Source: an uncultured Pelagibacteraceae bacterium (lineage in GTDB: Bacteria > Pseudomonadota > Alphaproteobacteria > Pelagibacterales > Pelagibacteraceae). Taken from it: 64,000 nucleotides of DNA. The notes under the pieces were generated by a model. That model saw only the letters and a list, made by a program, of their open reading frames with translations, did not search any database and was not told where the DNA came from. Made by a program: the position numbers and the translations under genes. Positions 1 through 6,956 of this stretch are shown here, one piece after another (position 1 is the first letter of the stretch; each line of letters begins with the position of its first letter). Location: NCBI GenBank assembly GCA_902537845.1, contig CACBDC010000004.1, positions 30,352 to 94,351 on the forward strand, in the 5' to 3' direction.

Positions 1-1
1 A

Positions 2-631
2 ACTACAGTATTCTTTTTCGCAGAAAGAAACACAGTAGCTGCATCATGGAGAACATCTTTAACAGTAGCTGGACTTGTAACTGGTGTTGCATTCGTTCAC
101 TACATGTACATGAGAGAAGTTTGGGTGACTACAGGTGATACACCAACAGTATACAGATATATTGACTGGTTAATCACAGTGCCACTTCAAATGATCGAAT
201 TCTATCTAATCTTGGCAGCTGTAAGAAAGGTGCCAACTTCTATATTCTGGAAGCTATTAATTGGTTCATTAGTAATGTTAATCGGTGGATACCTAGGTGA
301 AGCTGGTTATATTCAACCATTTGTAGGTTTCGTAATTGGAATGGCTGGATGGATTTACATCTTGTTTGAAATATTCTCTGGTGAAGCTGGAACTATGGCG
401 GCAAAAGCTGGTAACAAAGCGATGTCTACTGCTTTCAGTGCAATGAGAATAATCGTAACTATCGGTTGGGCAATATATCCTTTAGGATATATTTTCGGTT
501 ACTTAACTGGTGGTGTTGATGCAAATGCTTTAAACATAATTTACAATTTGGCTGACTTTGTTAACAAGATCGCTTTTGGTCTAGTTATCTGGGCAGCAGC
601 AATGCAAAACACAAGATTAGCATCTAGATAA
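2..631 (+). CDS. Proteorhodopsin (5' truncated), blue-type Gln at tuning position
   Basis: Light-driven proton pump of the inner membrane; retinal-binding seven-helix rhodopsin. The frame is open from base 2, so the ORF-track start at 104 is internal and the true start lies before the window. Visible are the end of helix A, helix B with the conserved His (GVAFVHY), helix C RYIDWLITVPLQMIE with the proton acceptor Asp (97 in proteorhodopsin numbering) and donor Glu (108), helices D-F, and helix G DFVNKIAFG with the retinal Schiff-base Lys. The residue eight after Asp97, spectral position 105, is Gln; in this family Gln gives blue and Leu green absorption. Followed by a strong hairpin terminator, so it is probably expressed largely apart from the redox genes downstream. 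Confidence 0.97.
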   Translation, partial: TTVFFFAERNTVAASWRTSLTVAGLVTGVAFVHYMYMREVWVTTGDTPTVYRYIDWLITVPLQMIEFYLILAAVRKVPTSIFWKLLIGSLVMLIGGYLGEAGYIQPFVGFVIGMAGWIYILFEIFSGEAGTMAAKAGNKAMSTAFSAMRIIVTIGWAIYPLGYIFGYLTGGVDANALNIIYNLADFVNKIAFGLVIWAAAMQNTRLASR

Positions 632-646
632 TAGATAATAACTTAT

Positions 647-690
647 AAAAAAAGGGCATGTATGTTTTTGCATACTTGCCCTTTTTCTTT
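647..690 (+). terminator. Intrinsic terminator after proteorhodopsin
   Basis: Near-perfect stem AAAAAGGGCATGTATG / CATACTTGCCCTTTTT around a short T-rich loop, beginning 16 bp after the proteorhodopsin stop and running into CTTTTTCTTT. It is the only hairpin with a real T-tract that I noticed in the window. Confidence 0.9.
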
Positions 691-710
691 ATATACCTAT
701 ATTAATAATT

Positions 711-842
711 ATGGAATTATCAAAACCTTATAAAGGAAAAGGAAAACGTAAAATTAAGAAAATGCCTTTCACTGTTAGAGGCTATATTTTATATTATGCT
801 TTTTTTTGGATAATTATAATTTCAATTTATTTAGCTCATTAA
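711..842 (+). CDS. 43-aa single-pass membrane microprotein (not in ORF track)
   Basis: Unrecognised small protein. ATG at 711 opens a 43-codon frame: a very basic N-terminus (MELSKPYKGKGKRKIKK), a short linker, then one hydrophobic segment (residues ~25-41, YILYYAFFWIIIISIYL) and a three-residue tail. By the positive-inside rule the basic end should face the cytoplasm. The frame fills almost all of the space between the proteorhodopsin terminator and ferredoxin, and its TAA overlaps the ferredoxin ATG (TAATG). That junction type recurs at real gene borders here and suggests translational coupling. No clear Shine-Dalgarno is seen, which is also true of several accepted genes in the window. Function unknown; a membrane anchor or partner of the ferredoxin/reductase pair or of the rhodopsin is conjecture. 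Confidence 0.6.
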   Translation: MELSKPYKGKGKRKIKKMPFTVRGYILYYAFFWIIIISIYLAH

Positions 843-1162
843 TGCCTAAAATTACTTACCAAGATAGTAAAGGAAACTCGAAAACCGTTGAAGTTGAGAG
901 CGGTCTTACAGTTATGGAAGGAGCAATTCAAAATGATATTCCCGAAATAGATGCTGACTGTGGTGGTTCAATGGCTTGTGCAACCTGCCATGTTTATGTC
1001 GAAGAAAAATGGTTAAGTAAACTTATAAAAGCAGAGGACGCAGAAGTGGATATGATTGATATGGCCTATGAGCCTAAAAAAAATAGTAGATTAAGTTGTC
1101 AACTAGTAATTTCAGATGAATTAGACGGAATGACTGTAACAACTCCAGCCAAGCAATCTTAA
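842..1162 (+). CDS. [2Fe-2S] ferredoxin, adrenodoxin type
   Basis: Small soluble electron carrier of 106 aa from the chosen start. The cluster ligands are visible as C-x5-C-x2-C (DCGGSMACATC) at about residues 40-49 and a fourth Cys in RLSCQLVI, the pattern of adrenodoxin/Fdx-type vertebrate and bacterial ferredoxins. I place the start at 842 (MPKITYQDSKG), where the upstream microprotein stop overlaps it, rather than at the track's 806: the extra 12 residues are Asn/Phe-rich, unlike the family, and lie inside the microprotein frame. The stop overlaps the reductase ATG by one base, so it is probably co-translated with its redox partner. Target pathways are not evident from the sequence. Confidence 0.93.
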   Translation: MPKITYQDSKGNSKTVEVESGLTVMEGAIQNDIPEIDADCGGSMACATCHVYVEEKWLSKLIKAEDAEVDMIDMAYEPKKNSRLSCQLVISDELDGMTVTTPAKQS

Positions 1163-2175
1163 TGATAAAAACTGATACAATTATTATAGGAGCAGGCCCA
1201 GTAGGTTTATTTGCCGTTCATCAATTAGGTATTAAAGGACTTAGTTCAATAATAATAGACAATTTAGATAAAGCCGGAGGCCAATGCATAGAACTTTATC
1301 CAGATAAACCTATTTACGATATTCCAGCTGTACCAGAGTGTACTGGTGAAGAATTAACAAAAAAATTATTGGAGCAGATCAAACCTTTTAATACTAAGTT
1401 TTTTTTAAATGAGAGAGTTGAGGAAATTAAACAAGATAATCAAAATTGGATTGTTAAAACTAATAAAAAAAATGAATTTATTGCCCCAAACATAATTATA
1501 GCTGGAGGCGTGGGGTCTTTTGAACCAAGAAAACTTGCATTAAAAGAGGCAGGAAAGTTTGAAGATAAATTTTTATTTTATTCTGTTAGAGATATAGAAA
1601 AATTTAAAAATAAAAATATCGCTATATTTGGAGGAGGTGATTCAGCTTTAGACTGGGCATTAGAACTATCAAAATTTTCAAAAATAAATTTAATCCATCG
1701 AAGAGATGAATTTAGAGGTGCACCCCACACCTTAACAGAAATAAAAAAATTTGAAAAAGAAGGTAAGATTAATATCAAAACACCTTGCCAACTAGAGTCT
1801 ATTGATGGAGATGAAAAAATTAATTCTATTACATTAAAATTTGACAATGGAAAAAGTGAAAAAATTCAAACTGACATTATTTTAAGTTTTTTTGGTTTAA
1901 TAATGAAATTAGGGCCAATTGCAGAATGGGGATTAAATATGAGCAAAAAAACTATTGAAGTAAATTCAGAAAATTTCGAAACAAATAAAAAAGGTATATT
2001 TGCAGTTGGAGATATTTGCAATTACCCAGGTAAGTTAAAATTAATTTTATCAGGTTTTCATGAAGTAGCTCTTGCATCTGTAGAATGTTTTAAAAGAGCT
2101 AGACCGAATGAAAAATATAGATTTGAATTTACTACATCATCAAAAACAATTCAAAATAGACTAGGAAAAAAATGA
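1162..2175 (+). CDS. Ferredoxin-NADP reductase, thioredoxin-reductase-like (type 2)
   Basis: FAD/NADPH oxidoreductase of 337 aa that should move electrons between NADP(H) and ferredoxin. The FAD-binding Rossmann motif IIGAGPVG is at residues 8-15, the AGGQC segment at about 39-43, the NADPH-binding IFGGGDSALDWAL at about 155-167, and the second FAD motif AVGDICNYPG near 281. The CxxC redox pair of true thioredoxin reductases is absent, which matches the YumC-type ferredoxin reductases; such genes are often misnamed trxB. The start overlaps the ferredoxin stop by one base and the end overlaps the GST gene by four, so the order ferredoxin-reductase-GST looks like one operon. Confidence 0.93.
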   Translation: MIKTDTIIIGAGPVGLFAVHQLGIKGLSSIIIDNLDKAGGQCIELYPDKPIYDIPAVPECTGEELTKKLLEQIKPFNTKFFLNERVEEIKQDNQNWIVKTNKKNEFIAPNIIIAGGVGSFEPRKLALKEAGKFEDKFLFYSVRDIEKFKNKNIAIFGGGDSALDWALELSKFSKINLIHRRDEFRGAPHTLTEIKKFEKEGKINIKTPCQLESIDGDEKINSITLKFDNGKSEKIQTDIILSFFGLIMKLGPIAEWGLNMSKKTIEVNSENFETNKKGIFAVGDICNYPGKLKLILSGFHEVALASVECFKRARPNEKYRFEFTTSSKTIQNRLGKK

Positions 2176-2798
2176 TTGAGCTTCTTACCGCAGATACTCC
2201 AAACGGTAAGAAAATTTCAATTATGTTAGAGGAAATTAATTTTAAATACAAAGTAACAAAAATCAATATTTCAAAAGATGAACAGTTTAAGCCGGAGTTT
2301 AAAAAGATTAGTCCTTTTAGCAAAATACCAATTATTATTGATCATCATGAAAAGATAAGTTTGTTTGAGTCTGGTGCAATTCTCATCTATCTAGGAGAAA
2401 AAAGTGGAAAGTTTTACAAAAAAGATCAAAGAACAATAATTAATCAATGGTTAATGGGTCAAATGGCTTATGTAGGTCCTATGTTGGGTCAACACCATCA
2501 ATTTCATCATTACAATCCTGGAAAAAGTGAATTTGGTGAAAAAAGATATTTTAAAATATCAGAGAGAATCTATAAAGAGCTTGACGCAAGGTTATCTCAA
2601 TCTAAATTTTTAGCTGGAGAAGATTACACTATAGCTGACATAGCAACGTTTCCGTGGATTGCTCGTCATGAATGGCATGATATTGGATTAAAAAAATTCA
2701 AAGGTCTTACAAGATGGTACAAAGAAATTTCAAAAAGGGAGGCGGTACAGAAAGGATATGATCTTTTGAGTAAAGGGGATCGTATTCCTGAAGTTTAG
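2172..2798 (+). CDS. Glutathione S-transferase family protein
   Basis: 208 aa, the usual GST length. The N-terminal thioredoxin-fold half begins MIELLTADTPNGKKISIML and carries the cis-Pro strand (FSKIPIIID) and the ES(G)A glutathione-binding turn (FESGAILIYL). The C-terminal helical half contains FLAGEDYTIADIATFPW, the conserved Asp-capping motif. The N-terminal TPNGKK resembles the YfcG/YghU-type GSTs (disulfide-bond reductase activity), which suggests a thiol-redox role rather than classic detoxification; this is inference. It starts within the reductase stop (ATGA). Its stop interlocks with the dksA stop on the opposite strand in a 4-bp TTAG. Confidence 0.92.
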   Translation: MIELLTADTPNGKKISIMLEEINFKYKVTKINISKDEQFKPEFKKISPFSKIPIIIDHHEKISLFESGAILIYLGEKSGKFYKKDQRTIINQWLMGQMAYVGPMLGQHHQFHHYNPGKSEFGEKRYFKISERIYKELDARLSQSKFLAGEDYTIADIATFPWIARHEWHDIGLKKFKGLTRWYKEISKREAVQKGYDLLSKGDRIPEV

Positions 2799-3220
2799 TC
2801 ATCTATAAATATTTTTTCATCTCTTTCATGTCTCTCTTGTGCTTCAATTGAAAGAGTAGCTACAGGCCTAGCCATAAGTCTTTTTAGTCCGATAGGTTCT
2901 CCAGTTTCCTCACAAAATCCATAAGTACCCTCTTTAAGTCTTTGTAATGCAGAATTTATTTTAGAAATCAATTTTCTACTTCTATTTAAAGCTTTCATTT
3001 CAACAGATTTATCGGTGTACGAGGAAGCTTGGTCAACAATATCAGCAGATGATACATTGTCGTCTGAGGAATTTAATAAATTACCTAAATTATTTGCTTT
3101 AATGATATCTTTTTTCCAGTTTAACAACTCTTCAGTAAAAAATTTTTTGTGTTTAGCACACATATACTTTTCTTTGGAACTGGGTATGTATTTTTTTTTA
3201 GTAGCGGTTTTTTTTACCAT
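2795..3220 (-). CDS. dksA: DksA/TraR family transcription factor, Cys-poor alphaproteobacterial type
   Basis: Cytoplasmic protein that binds RNA polymerase through its secondary channel and helps ppGpp control rRNA and stress promoters. 141 aa: Lys-rich N-terminus, a coiled-coil region (residues ~30-100) with DQASSYTDKSVEMKALNRS, whose Asp sits near the coiled-coil tip, then the degenerate zinc-finger region YGFCEETGEPIGLKRL...ATLSIEAQERHER. E. coli DksA has four zinc Cys here; this protein keeps only the first, with Thr, Ser and Ala at the other positions. The same replacement is typical of alphaproteobacterial DksA as I recall it, so the fold is probably held without zinc. Transcribed divergently from the glycosyltransferase genes. 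Confidence 0.93.
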   Translation of the reverse strand: MVKKTATKKKYIPSSKEKYMCAKHKKFFTEELLNWKKDIIKANNLGNLLNSSDDNVSSADIVDQASSYTDKSVEMKALNRSRKLISKINSALQRLKEGTYGFCEETGEPIGLKRLMARPVATLSIEAQERHERDEKIFIDD

Positions 3221-3295
3221 TATTTGAATTTGGGGAGTATATGTTTGATTTTAGTCGTGTCAATAGCTTATAAATTGTAATAATTTCATATTAAA

Positions 3296-4669
3296 ATGAT
3301 TAAAAAAAAAAATATTAATAAATTTTTCTACTTATTTCTTTTTTCACATTTACTTTTGTGGACTTTGATTCCCTCCTTATCAAATACGAATTTACCTTTA
3401 GATACTATTGAGGCTTTAGCTTGGGGCAGTAATTTAAATTGGGGTTTTAATAAACATCCACCTTTCAGTGCATTTGCAGTAGAATTTTTCTTTAAAATAT
3501 TTGGAAATAATGATTGGGCTTATTATCTTTTAAGTCAAATCTTTGTAATAACTGCATTTTATTTTGTTTGGAAATTTTCTATTGAGGTGCTTGAGAACAA
3601 GGTTTTTTCATTTTTATCAGTTTTAATATTATCAGGAGCCTATTTTTATAACTTCACTACTCCAGAATTCAATGTAAACGTAAGTCAATTACCTTTTTGG
3701 GCCTTATCAGTTTATTTTTTTTGGCAAGGATTAAATATTAATAAAAAGATACACTGGATATTATTTGGTATCTTTTCAGCTTTAGGTTTTTTATCAAAAT
3801 ATTTATTTATTTATATTCTTGTAGCCTTATTTATTTTTTTCATTTTAAATTTAAAAAAGTATAAAAAATCTATTAAAAATTATATTTTATCTATTTTAAT
3901 TTCGTTAATCATCTTAACCCCGCATTTTATTTGGTTATTTGAAAATAATTTTGTAACAGTTTTTTATGGTTTGAATAGAACAGGGGTATCAGATTTAAAT
4001 TTGCTTAATCATTTAAAAAATCCAACACTTTTTCTTTTTAAACAAATAATTATTTTAATTCCAATCTTTATAATGTGCTTTGCCCTTATTAAGAAATTTA
4101 AATTTAAAATTGATATGAAAAATAAAAAAACTTTTTTTTTAATCTCTATTAACTTAATTCCAATATTATTAATGTTAGCAACATCAATCATAACAGGTGC
4201 GAATATTAGGACAATGTGGATGACTCCTTTTTACCTATTTTTAGGTACTCTATTTTTTTTAATATTTAGGAACAGTATTGAAATCAAAAACATTAAAAAG
4301 TTTTACCGTATTTTTATGTTTTTCTTTATCTTTTCTCCTTCTGTTTATTTAATAATTTCAATATTAGACGAAACAAAAAGGACAGATTACCCTGGAAAAG
4401 AAATATCGAGACTTGTGCAAAATAAGTGGGATGATAACTTTAATAATGAAATTAAAATTGTTATCGGAGATGAGTGGTATGCTGGAAACCTATCTTATCA
4501 TTTATATTCAAGACCTTTATGGATAAATGATCTTAACAATAATACTTCAAACATATCAGAGGATGATGGCGTGATATATACTGGAAATCCAAAAATATTA
4601 AAAAAAATATGCCCTGGTGTATTTGGTACTATAAAACCAGTAGGTTATTGTATGATAGGTAGAAGATGA
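3296..4669 (+). CDS. GT-C glycosyltransferase (ArnT/PMT-like), polytopic membrane protein
   Basis: 457 aa with about ten hydrophobic segments, which should move a sugar from a polyprenyl-phosphate carrier to an envelope acceptor on the periplasmic side. After the first membrane helix the first outer loop reads LPLDTIEALAWGSNLNWGFNKHPP, the acidic-plus-KHPP signature of the ArnT/PMT (GT39/GT83) glycosyltransferases. The C-terminal ~90 residues form a soluble domain with VIGDEWYAGNLSYHLYSRP. It overlaps the next gene by four bases (ATGA), and that gene looks like the synthase of the lipid-linked donor. The acceptor (lipid A, O-chain or protein) cannot be told from sequence. A long poly-Lys start (MIKKKNINKFF) is normal for this genome. 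Confidence 0.85.
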   Translation: MIKKKNINKFFYLFLFSHLLLWTLIPSLSNTNLPLDTIEALAWGSNLNWGFNKHPPFSAFAVEFFFKIFGNNDWAYYLLSQIFVITAFYFVWKFSIEVLENKVFSFLSVLILSGAYFYNFTTPEFNVNVSQLPFWALSVYFFWQGLNINKKIHWILFGIFSALGFLSKYLFIYILVALFIFFILNLKKYKKSIKNYILSILISLIILTPHFIWLFENNFVTVFYGLNRTGVSDLNLLNHLKNPTLFLFKQIIILIPIFIMCFALIKKFKFKIDMKNKKTFFLISINLIPILLMLATSIITGANIRTMWMTPFYLFLGTLFFLIFRNSIEIKNIKKFYRIFMFFFIFSPSVYLIISILDETKRTDYPGKEISRLVQNKWDDNFNNEIKIVIGDEWYAGNLSYHLYSRPLWINDLNNNTSNISEDDGVIYTGNPKILKKICPGVFGTIKPVGYCMIGRR

Positions 4670-5538
4670 AAAAAATTATAATATTAATACCTGTGTATAA
4701 TGATTGGGAGTCACTTCAAAAGTTATTAAATGATATAAACGAAAATATTAAAAGTTTTAAGGAATTACATTTTGATTGTTTAGTTGTCAATGATGCATCA
4801 ACGGTAAAGCAGCCCAACTTTGTTAAACCAGATTTCATAAAATCCTTGGAAATATTAAACATGAAAACAAATAAAGGACACGCTAGGTGTATAGCTTTTG
4901 GACTAAGACATGTATTTAAAAATAAAAAATTTGACAATTTGATTTTAATGGACGGTGATGGCGAGGATAGACCAGTGGAAATTAAAGATTTGGTAAGTAA
5001 AAGTAATAATTTTCCAGCTTTTTCGGTTATTGCCAAAAGAGTAAAAAGATCAGAGGGTTTTATTTTTCAATTTTTTTATAAAATGCATAAATTGTTAACA
5101 ATAATTTTTACAGGAAAAAATATTAACTTTGGTCATTTTAGTATTTTAACAAAAAATGATGTTGGAAAAATATATTCTAAGGCCAGCCTGTGGAGCAGTT
5201 TTTCTGGCACGGTAAAAAAATTTTTAAAACCATTAAATGAAATTGAGTCTGAGAGAGGCTTAAGATATTGTGGAGAGTCTAAAATGTCTTTTTTTAAACT
5301 TTTAATTCATTCATTTTCTATAATAGCTGTATTTAAGTATCAGGTATTTCTAAGATCGATATTCATGATAATAATTTTGTATTTTCTTACTCCATACATT
5401 GGAGATATTTCAATAATCTTTCAGTTCTCTATTGTATTTTTTAATCTATCAATTTTTATTGTATCTTTAAGAGAGTCCGAGAAAGATTTATTGAAATGCA
5501 ATGAAAATTTAAAAGACACTAAAATAATCATGCACTAA
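4666..5538 (+). CDS. GT2 glycosyltransferase, polyprenyl-phosphate sugar synthase-like
   Basis: 290 aa. A GT-A domain (residues ~1-210) has the N-terminal strand IILIPVYNDWESL, the nucleotide-sugar Asp in VVNDAS, and a catalytic DGDGEDRP in place of the usual DADLQDPP of dolichyl- or undecaprenyl-phosphate glycosyltransferases. Two hydrophobic helices follow (~225-265: VFLRSIFMIIILYFLTPYI and IIFQFSIVFFNLSIFIV), the arrangement of ArnC/GtrB/DPM1-type enzymes. Expected role: transfer of a sugar from NDP-sugar to undecaprenyl phosphate on the cytoplasmic face, making the donor for the GT-C enzyme encoded immediately upstream with a 4-bp overlap. The sugar is unknown, and no separate flippase gene is adjacent. 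Confidence 0.85.
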   Translation: MKKIIILIPVYNDWESLQKLLNDINENIKSFKELHFDCLVVNDASTVKQPNFVKPDFIKSLEILNMKTNKGHARCIAFGLRHVFKNKKFDNLILMDGDGEDRPVEIKDLVSKSNNFPAFSVIAKRVKRSEGFIFQFFYKMHKLLTIIFTGKNINFGHFSILTKNDVGKIYSKASLWSSFSGTVKKFLKPLNEIESERGLRYCGESKMSFFKLLIHSFSIIAVFKYQVFLRSIFMIIILYFLTPYIGDISIIFQFSIVFFNLSIFIVSLRESEKDLLKCNENLKDTKIIMH

Positions 5539-5562
5539 TTAGTTGTGAATCGAGTCCCTTGC

Positions 5563-5583
5563 GGAATCAAAAAGGAATCAAAA
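5563..5583. repeat. Two tandem copies of GGAATCAAAA, 11-bp period
   Basis: GGAATCAAAA occurs at 5563-5572 and again at 5574-5583, one helical turn apart, in the spacer after the glycosyltransferase pair. The 20 bases just before it (ATCGAGTCCCTTGCGGAAT) resemble a tRNA T-loop and acceptor 3' end, but no tRNA body is present. Could be protein-binding half-sites or an insertion scar. Confidence 0.45.
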
Positions 5584-5593
5584 CGTGAACATT

Positions 5594-5612
5594 TACATCA
5601 GATTTTGATGTA
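5594..5612. promoter_or_regulatory. Perfect 7-bp inverted repeat upstream of GFA-family gene
   Basis: TACATCA-GATTT-TGATGTA, about 60 bp before the start at 5672. The short arms and 5-bp spacer fit an operator for a dimeric regulator; without a T-tract it is a poor terminator. The regulator is unknown. Confidence 0.35.
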
Positions 5613-5671
5613 TTGTGGACAAGACTAAAGATGCGTAATGTAAAATTATTTTAAAAAAATAGAACAGTTAT

Positions 5672-6034
5672 ATGAAATTATTAAAATGTCATTGTGGTGC
5701 CATAGAAGCAGAAATAAACGCTCTAGGTAACCTAGAAAAAATTTTACGCTGCAATTGCTCACTTTGTAAAAGAAAAGGAGCAGTGATGTCTATGGTCAAA
5801 AACGAGGATTTTAAAATAACTAAAGGAACAGATAAATTAAAGATTTACCAATTTCACACTAAAGTTGCGAAACACTATTTTTGTTCAATATGCGGAATTT
5901 ACACTCATCATAATCCTAGATCAAATCCAGCAATGACAGGTTTTAATTTAGGCTGTATTGATGAAATAAACACTTTTGGTCTTGATAGTATTGCAGTTAA
6001 TGACGGTCTAAATCATCCATTAGATAAAAAATAA
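5672..6034 (+). CDS. GFA/CENP-V domain zinc protein
   Basis: 120 aa, matching the glutathione-dependent formaldehyde-activating (GFA) family. Zinc ligands are visible in order: CxC at residues 5-7 (KCHCG), CNCSLC at about 28-33, and FCSICG at about 71-76, followed by the family's YTHHNPRSNP. The fold binds two zinc ions. Members range from formaldehyde-glutathione adduct catalysts to uncharacterised proteins, so the specific activity is unproven. It follows a 133-bp spacer and precedes the glycerate-kinase-like gene by 4 bp, so these two may be co-transcribed. Confidence 0.88.
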   Translation: MKLLKCHCGAIEAEINALGNLEKILRCNCSLCKRKGAVMSMVKNEDFKITKGTDKLKIYQFHTKVAKHYFCSICGIYTHHNPRSNPAMTGFNLGCIDEINTFGLDSIAVNDGLNHPLDKK

Positions 6035-6038
6035 AAGA

Positions 6039-6956
6039 ATGGAAGATAAGCGTTTTAATTATAATAAATTAAAAAAAATATATTTAAAATTTCTTATCTC
6101 ACAAGAAGTTATGTCTGAACCATTTAGAGATAAATTAGGGCAATTAAATAAGTTTTATTTGCCAATCAGTAAAATGATCGCAGAAGATTATCTCAAAAAA
6201 AAAAAAACAAAAGTAATTGGCTTAACTGGTGGTCAAGGAACCGGGAAATCAACAATTTCTAATATTTTAAAAATAATATTAAAAGAGGCTTATAAATTAG
6301 AAACAGTAATATTTTCAATTGATGATTTTTACAAAACTTTAAGTGAGAGAAAAAAAATTTCAAAAAAAATTAGCCCATTATTTTTAACAAGAGGCGTACC
6401 AGGCACTCATGATACTAAAATGTTGCTTCATTGCATAAATAATTTGAAAAGCAATAATTTTAAAAGAATGATTATTCCTAAGTTTGACAAGTCTATCGAT
6501 GATAGATGTACAAAAAGCAAATGGATAAAAGTTAAAAAAAAACCAAATATAGTTATCTTTGAAGGATGGTGTGTTGGCGCAACAGCACAAAAAAATAAAG
6601 ATTTGAATATTCCTGTAAATAAACTAGAAAAGCAGAAGGATAAAAAAAGAATTTGGAGACAAAAAGTAAACTCAGAACTTAAAAAAAATTATAATAGAAT
6701 TTTCAATTTGATAGATAAGTTGATTTTTTTAAAAGTACCTAGTTTTAAATTTGTTTTTAAATGGAGATTATTACAAGAAAAGAAATTAAGAATTACTGGC
6801 AAGGGAAGTAAGACTATGAATAATAAGCAAATAGAAAATTTTGTGATGTATTACGAGAGGATAACAAAACATATGCTTAAAACTCTTCCAAAAACTGCAG
6901 ACACAGTGATTAGTATTGATGAAAAACACAGACTCAAATCAATTAGGTTTAATTAA
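6039..6956 (+). CDS. P-loop kinase, D-glycerate 3-kinase/Tda10-like
   Basis: 305 aa cytoplasmic kinase. The Walker A loop GLTGGQGTGKST is at about residues 55-66, a Walker-B-like segment IFSIDDFYKT at about 89-98, and VIFEGWCVGA at about 169-178 is a hallmark of the plant-type glycerate kinase/Tda10/YfdX-like kinases within the uridine-kinase superfamily. The likely reaction is ATP-dependent phosphorylation of D-glycerate to 3-phosphoglycerate, joining glycolate/glyoxylate carbon to lower glycolysis, but a different small substrate is possible. Its stop is followed directly by the ATG of the TolC gene. No other glycolate or glycerate gene is adjacent, so the substrate assignment rests on motif resemblance. 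Confidence 0.78.
   Translation: MEDKRFNYNKLKKIYLKFLISQEVMSEPFRDKLGQLNKFYLPISKMIAEDYLKKKKTKVIGLTGGQGTGKSTISNILKIILKEAYKLETVIFSIDDFYKTLSERKKISKKISPLFLTRGVPGTHDTKMLLHCINNLKSNNFKRMIIPKFDKSIDDRCTKSKWIKVKKKPNIVIFEGWCVGATAQKNKDLNIPVNKLEKQKDKKRIWRQKVNSELKKNYNRIFNLIDKLIFLKVPSFKFVFKWRLLQEKKLRITGKGSKTMNNKQIENFVMYYERITKHMLKTLPKTADTVISIDEKHRLKSIRFN

Noticed and set aside
806-841. Track start of ferredoxin at 806 (extra MDNYNFNLFSSL)
   Set aside because: It lies inside the 43-aa frame, does not resemble ferredoxin N-termini, and ATG 842 gives the normal length and a TAATG junction.
1578-1847. Antisense ORFs such as 1578-1847, 4716-5036, 18032-18415, 26732-27028, 30619-30999 and 34209-34643
   Set aside because: All lie opposite well-conserved genes and have no recognisable domain, so they are treated as shadows.
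5551-5572. A tRNA gene in the spacer after the glycosyltransferases
   Set aside because: Only a T-loop/acceptor-like fragment is visible; no D arm, anticodon arm or matching 5' acceptor strand was found upstream.
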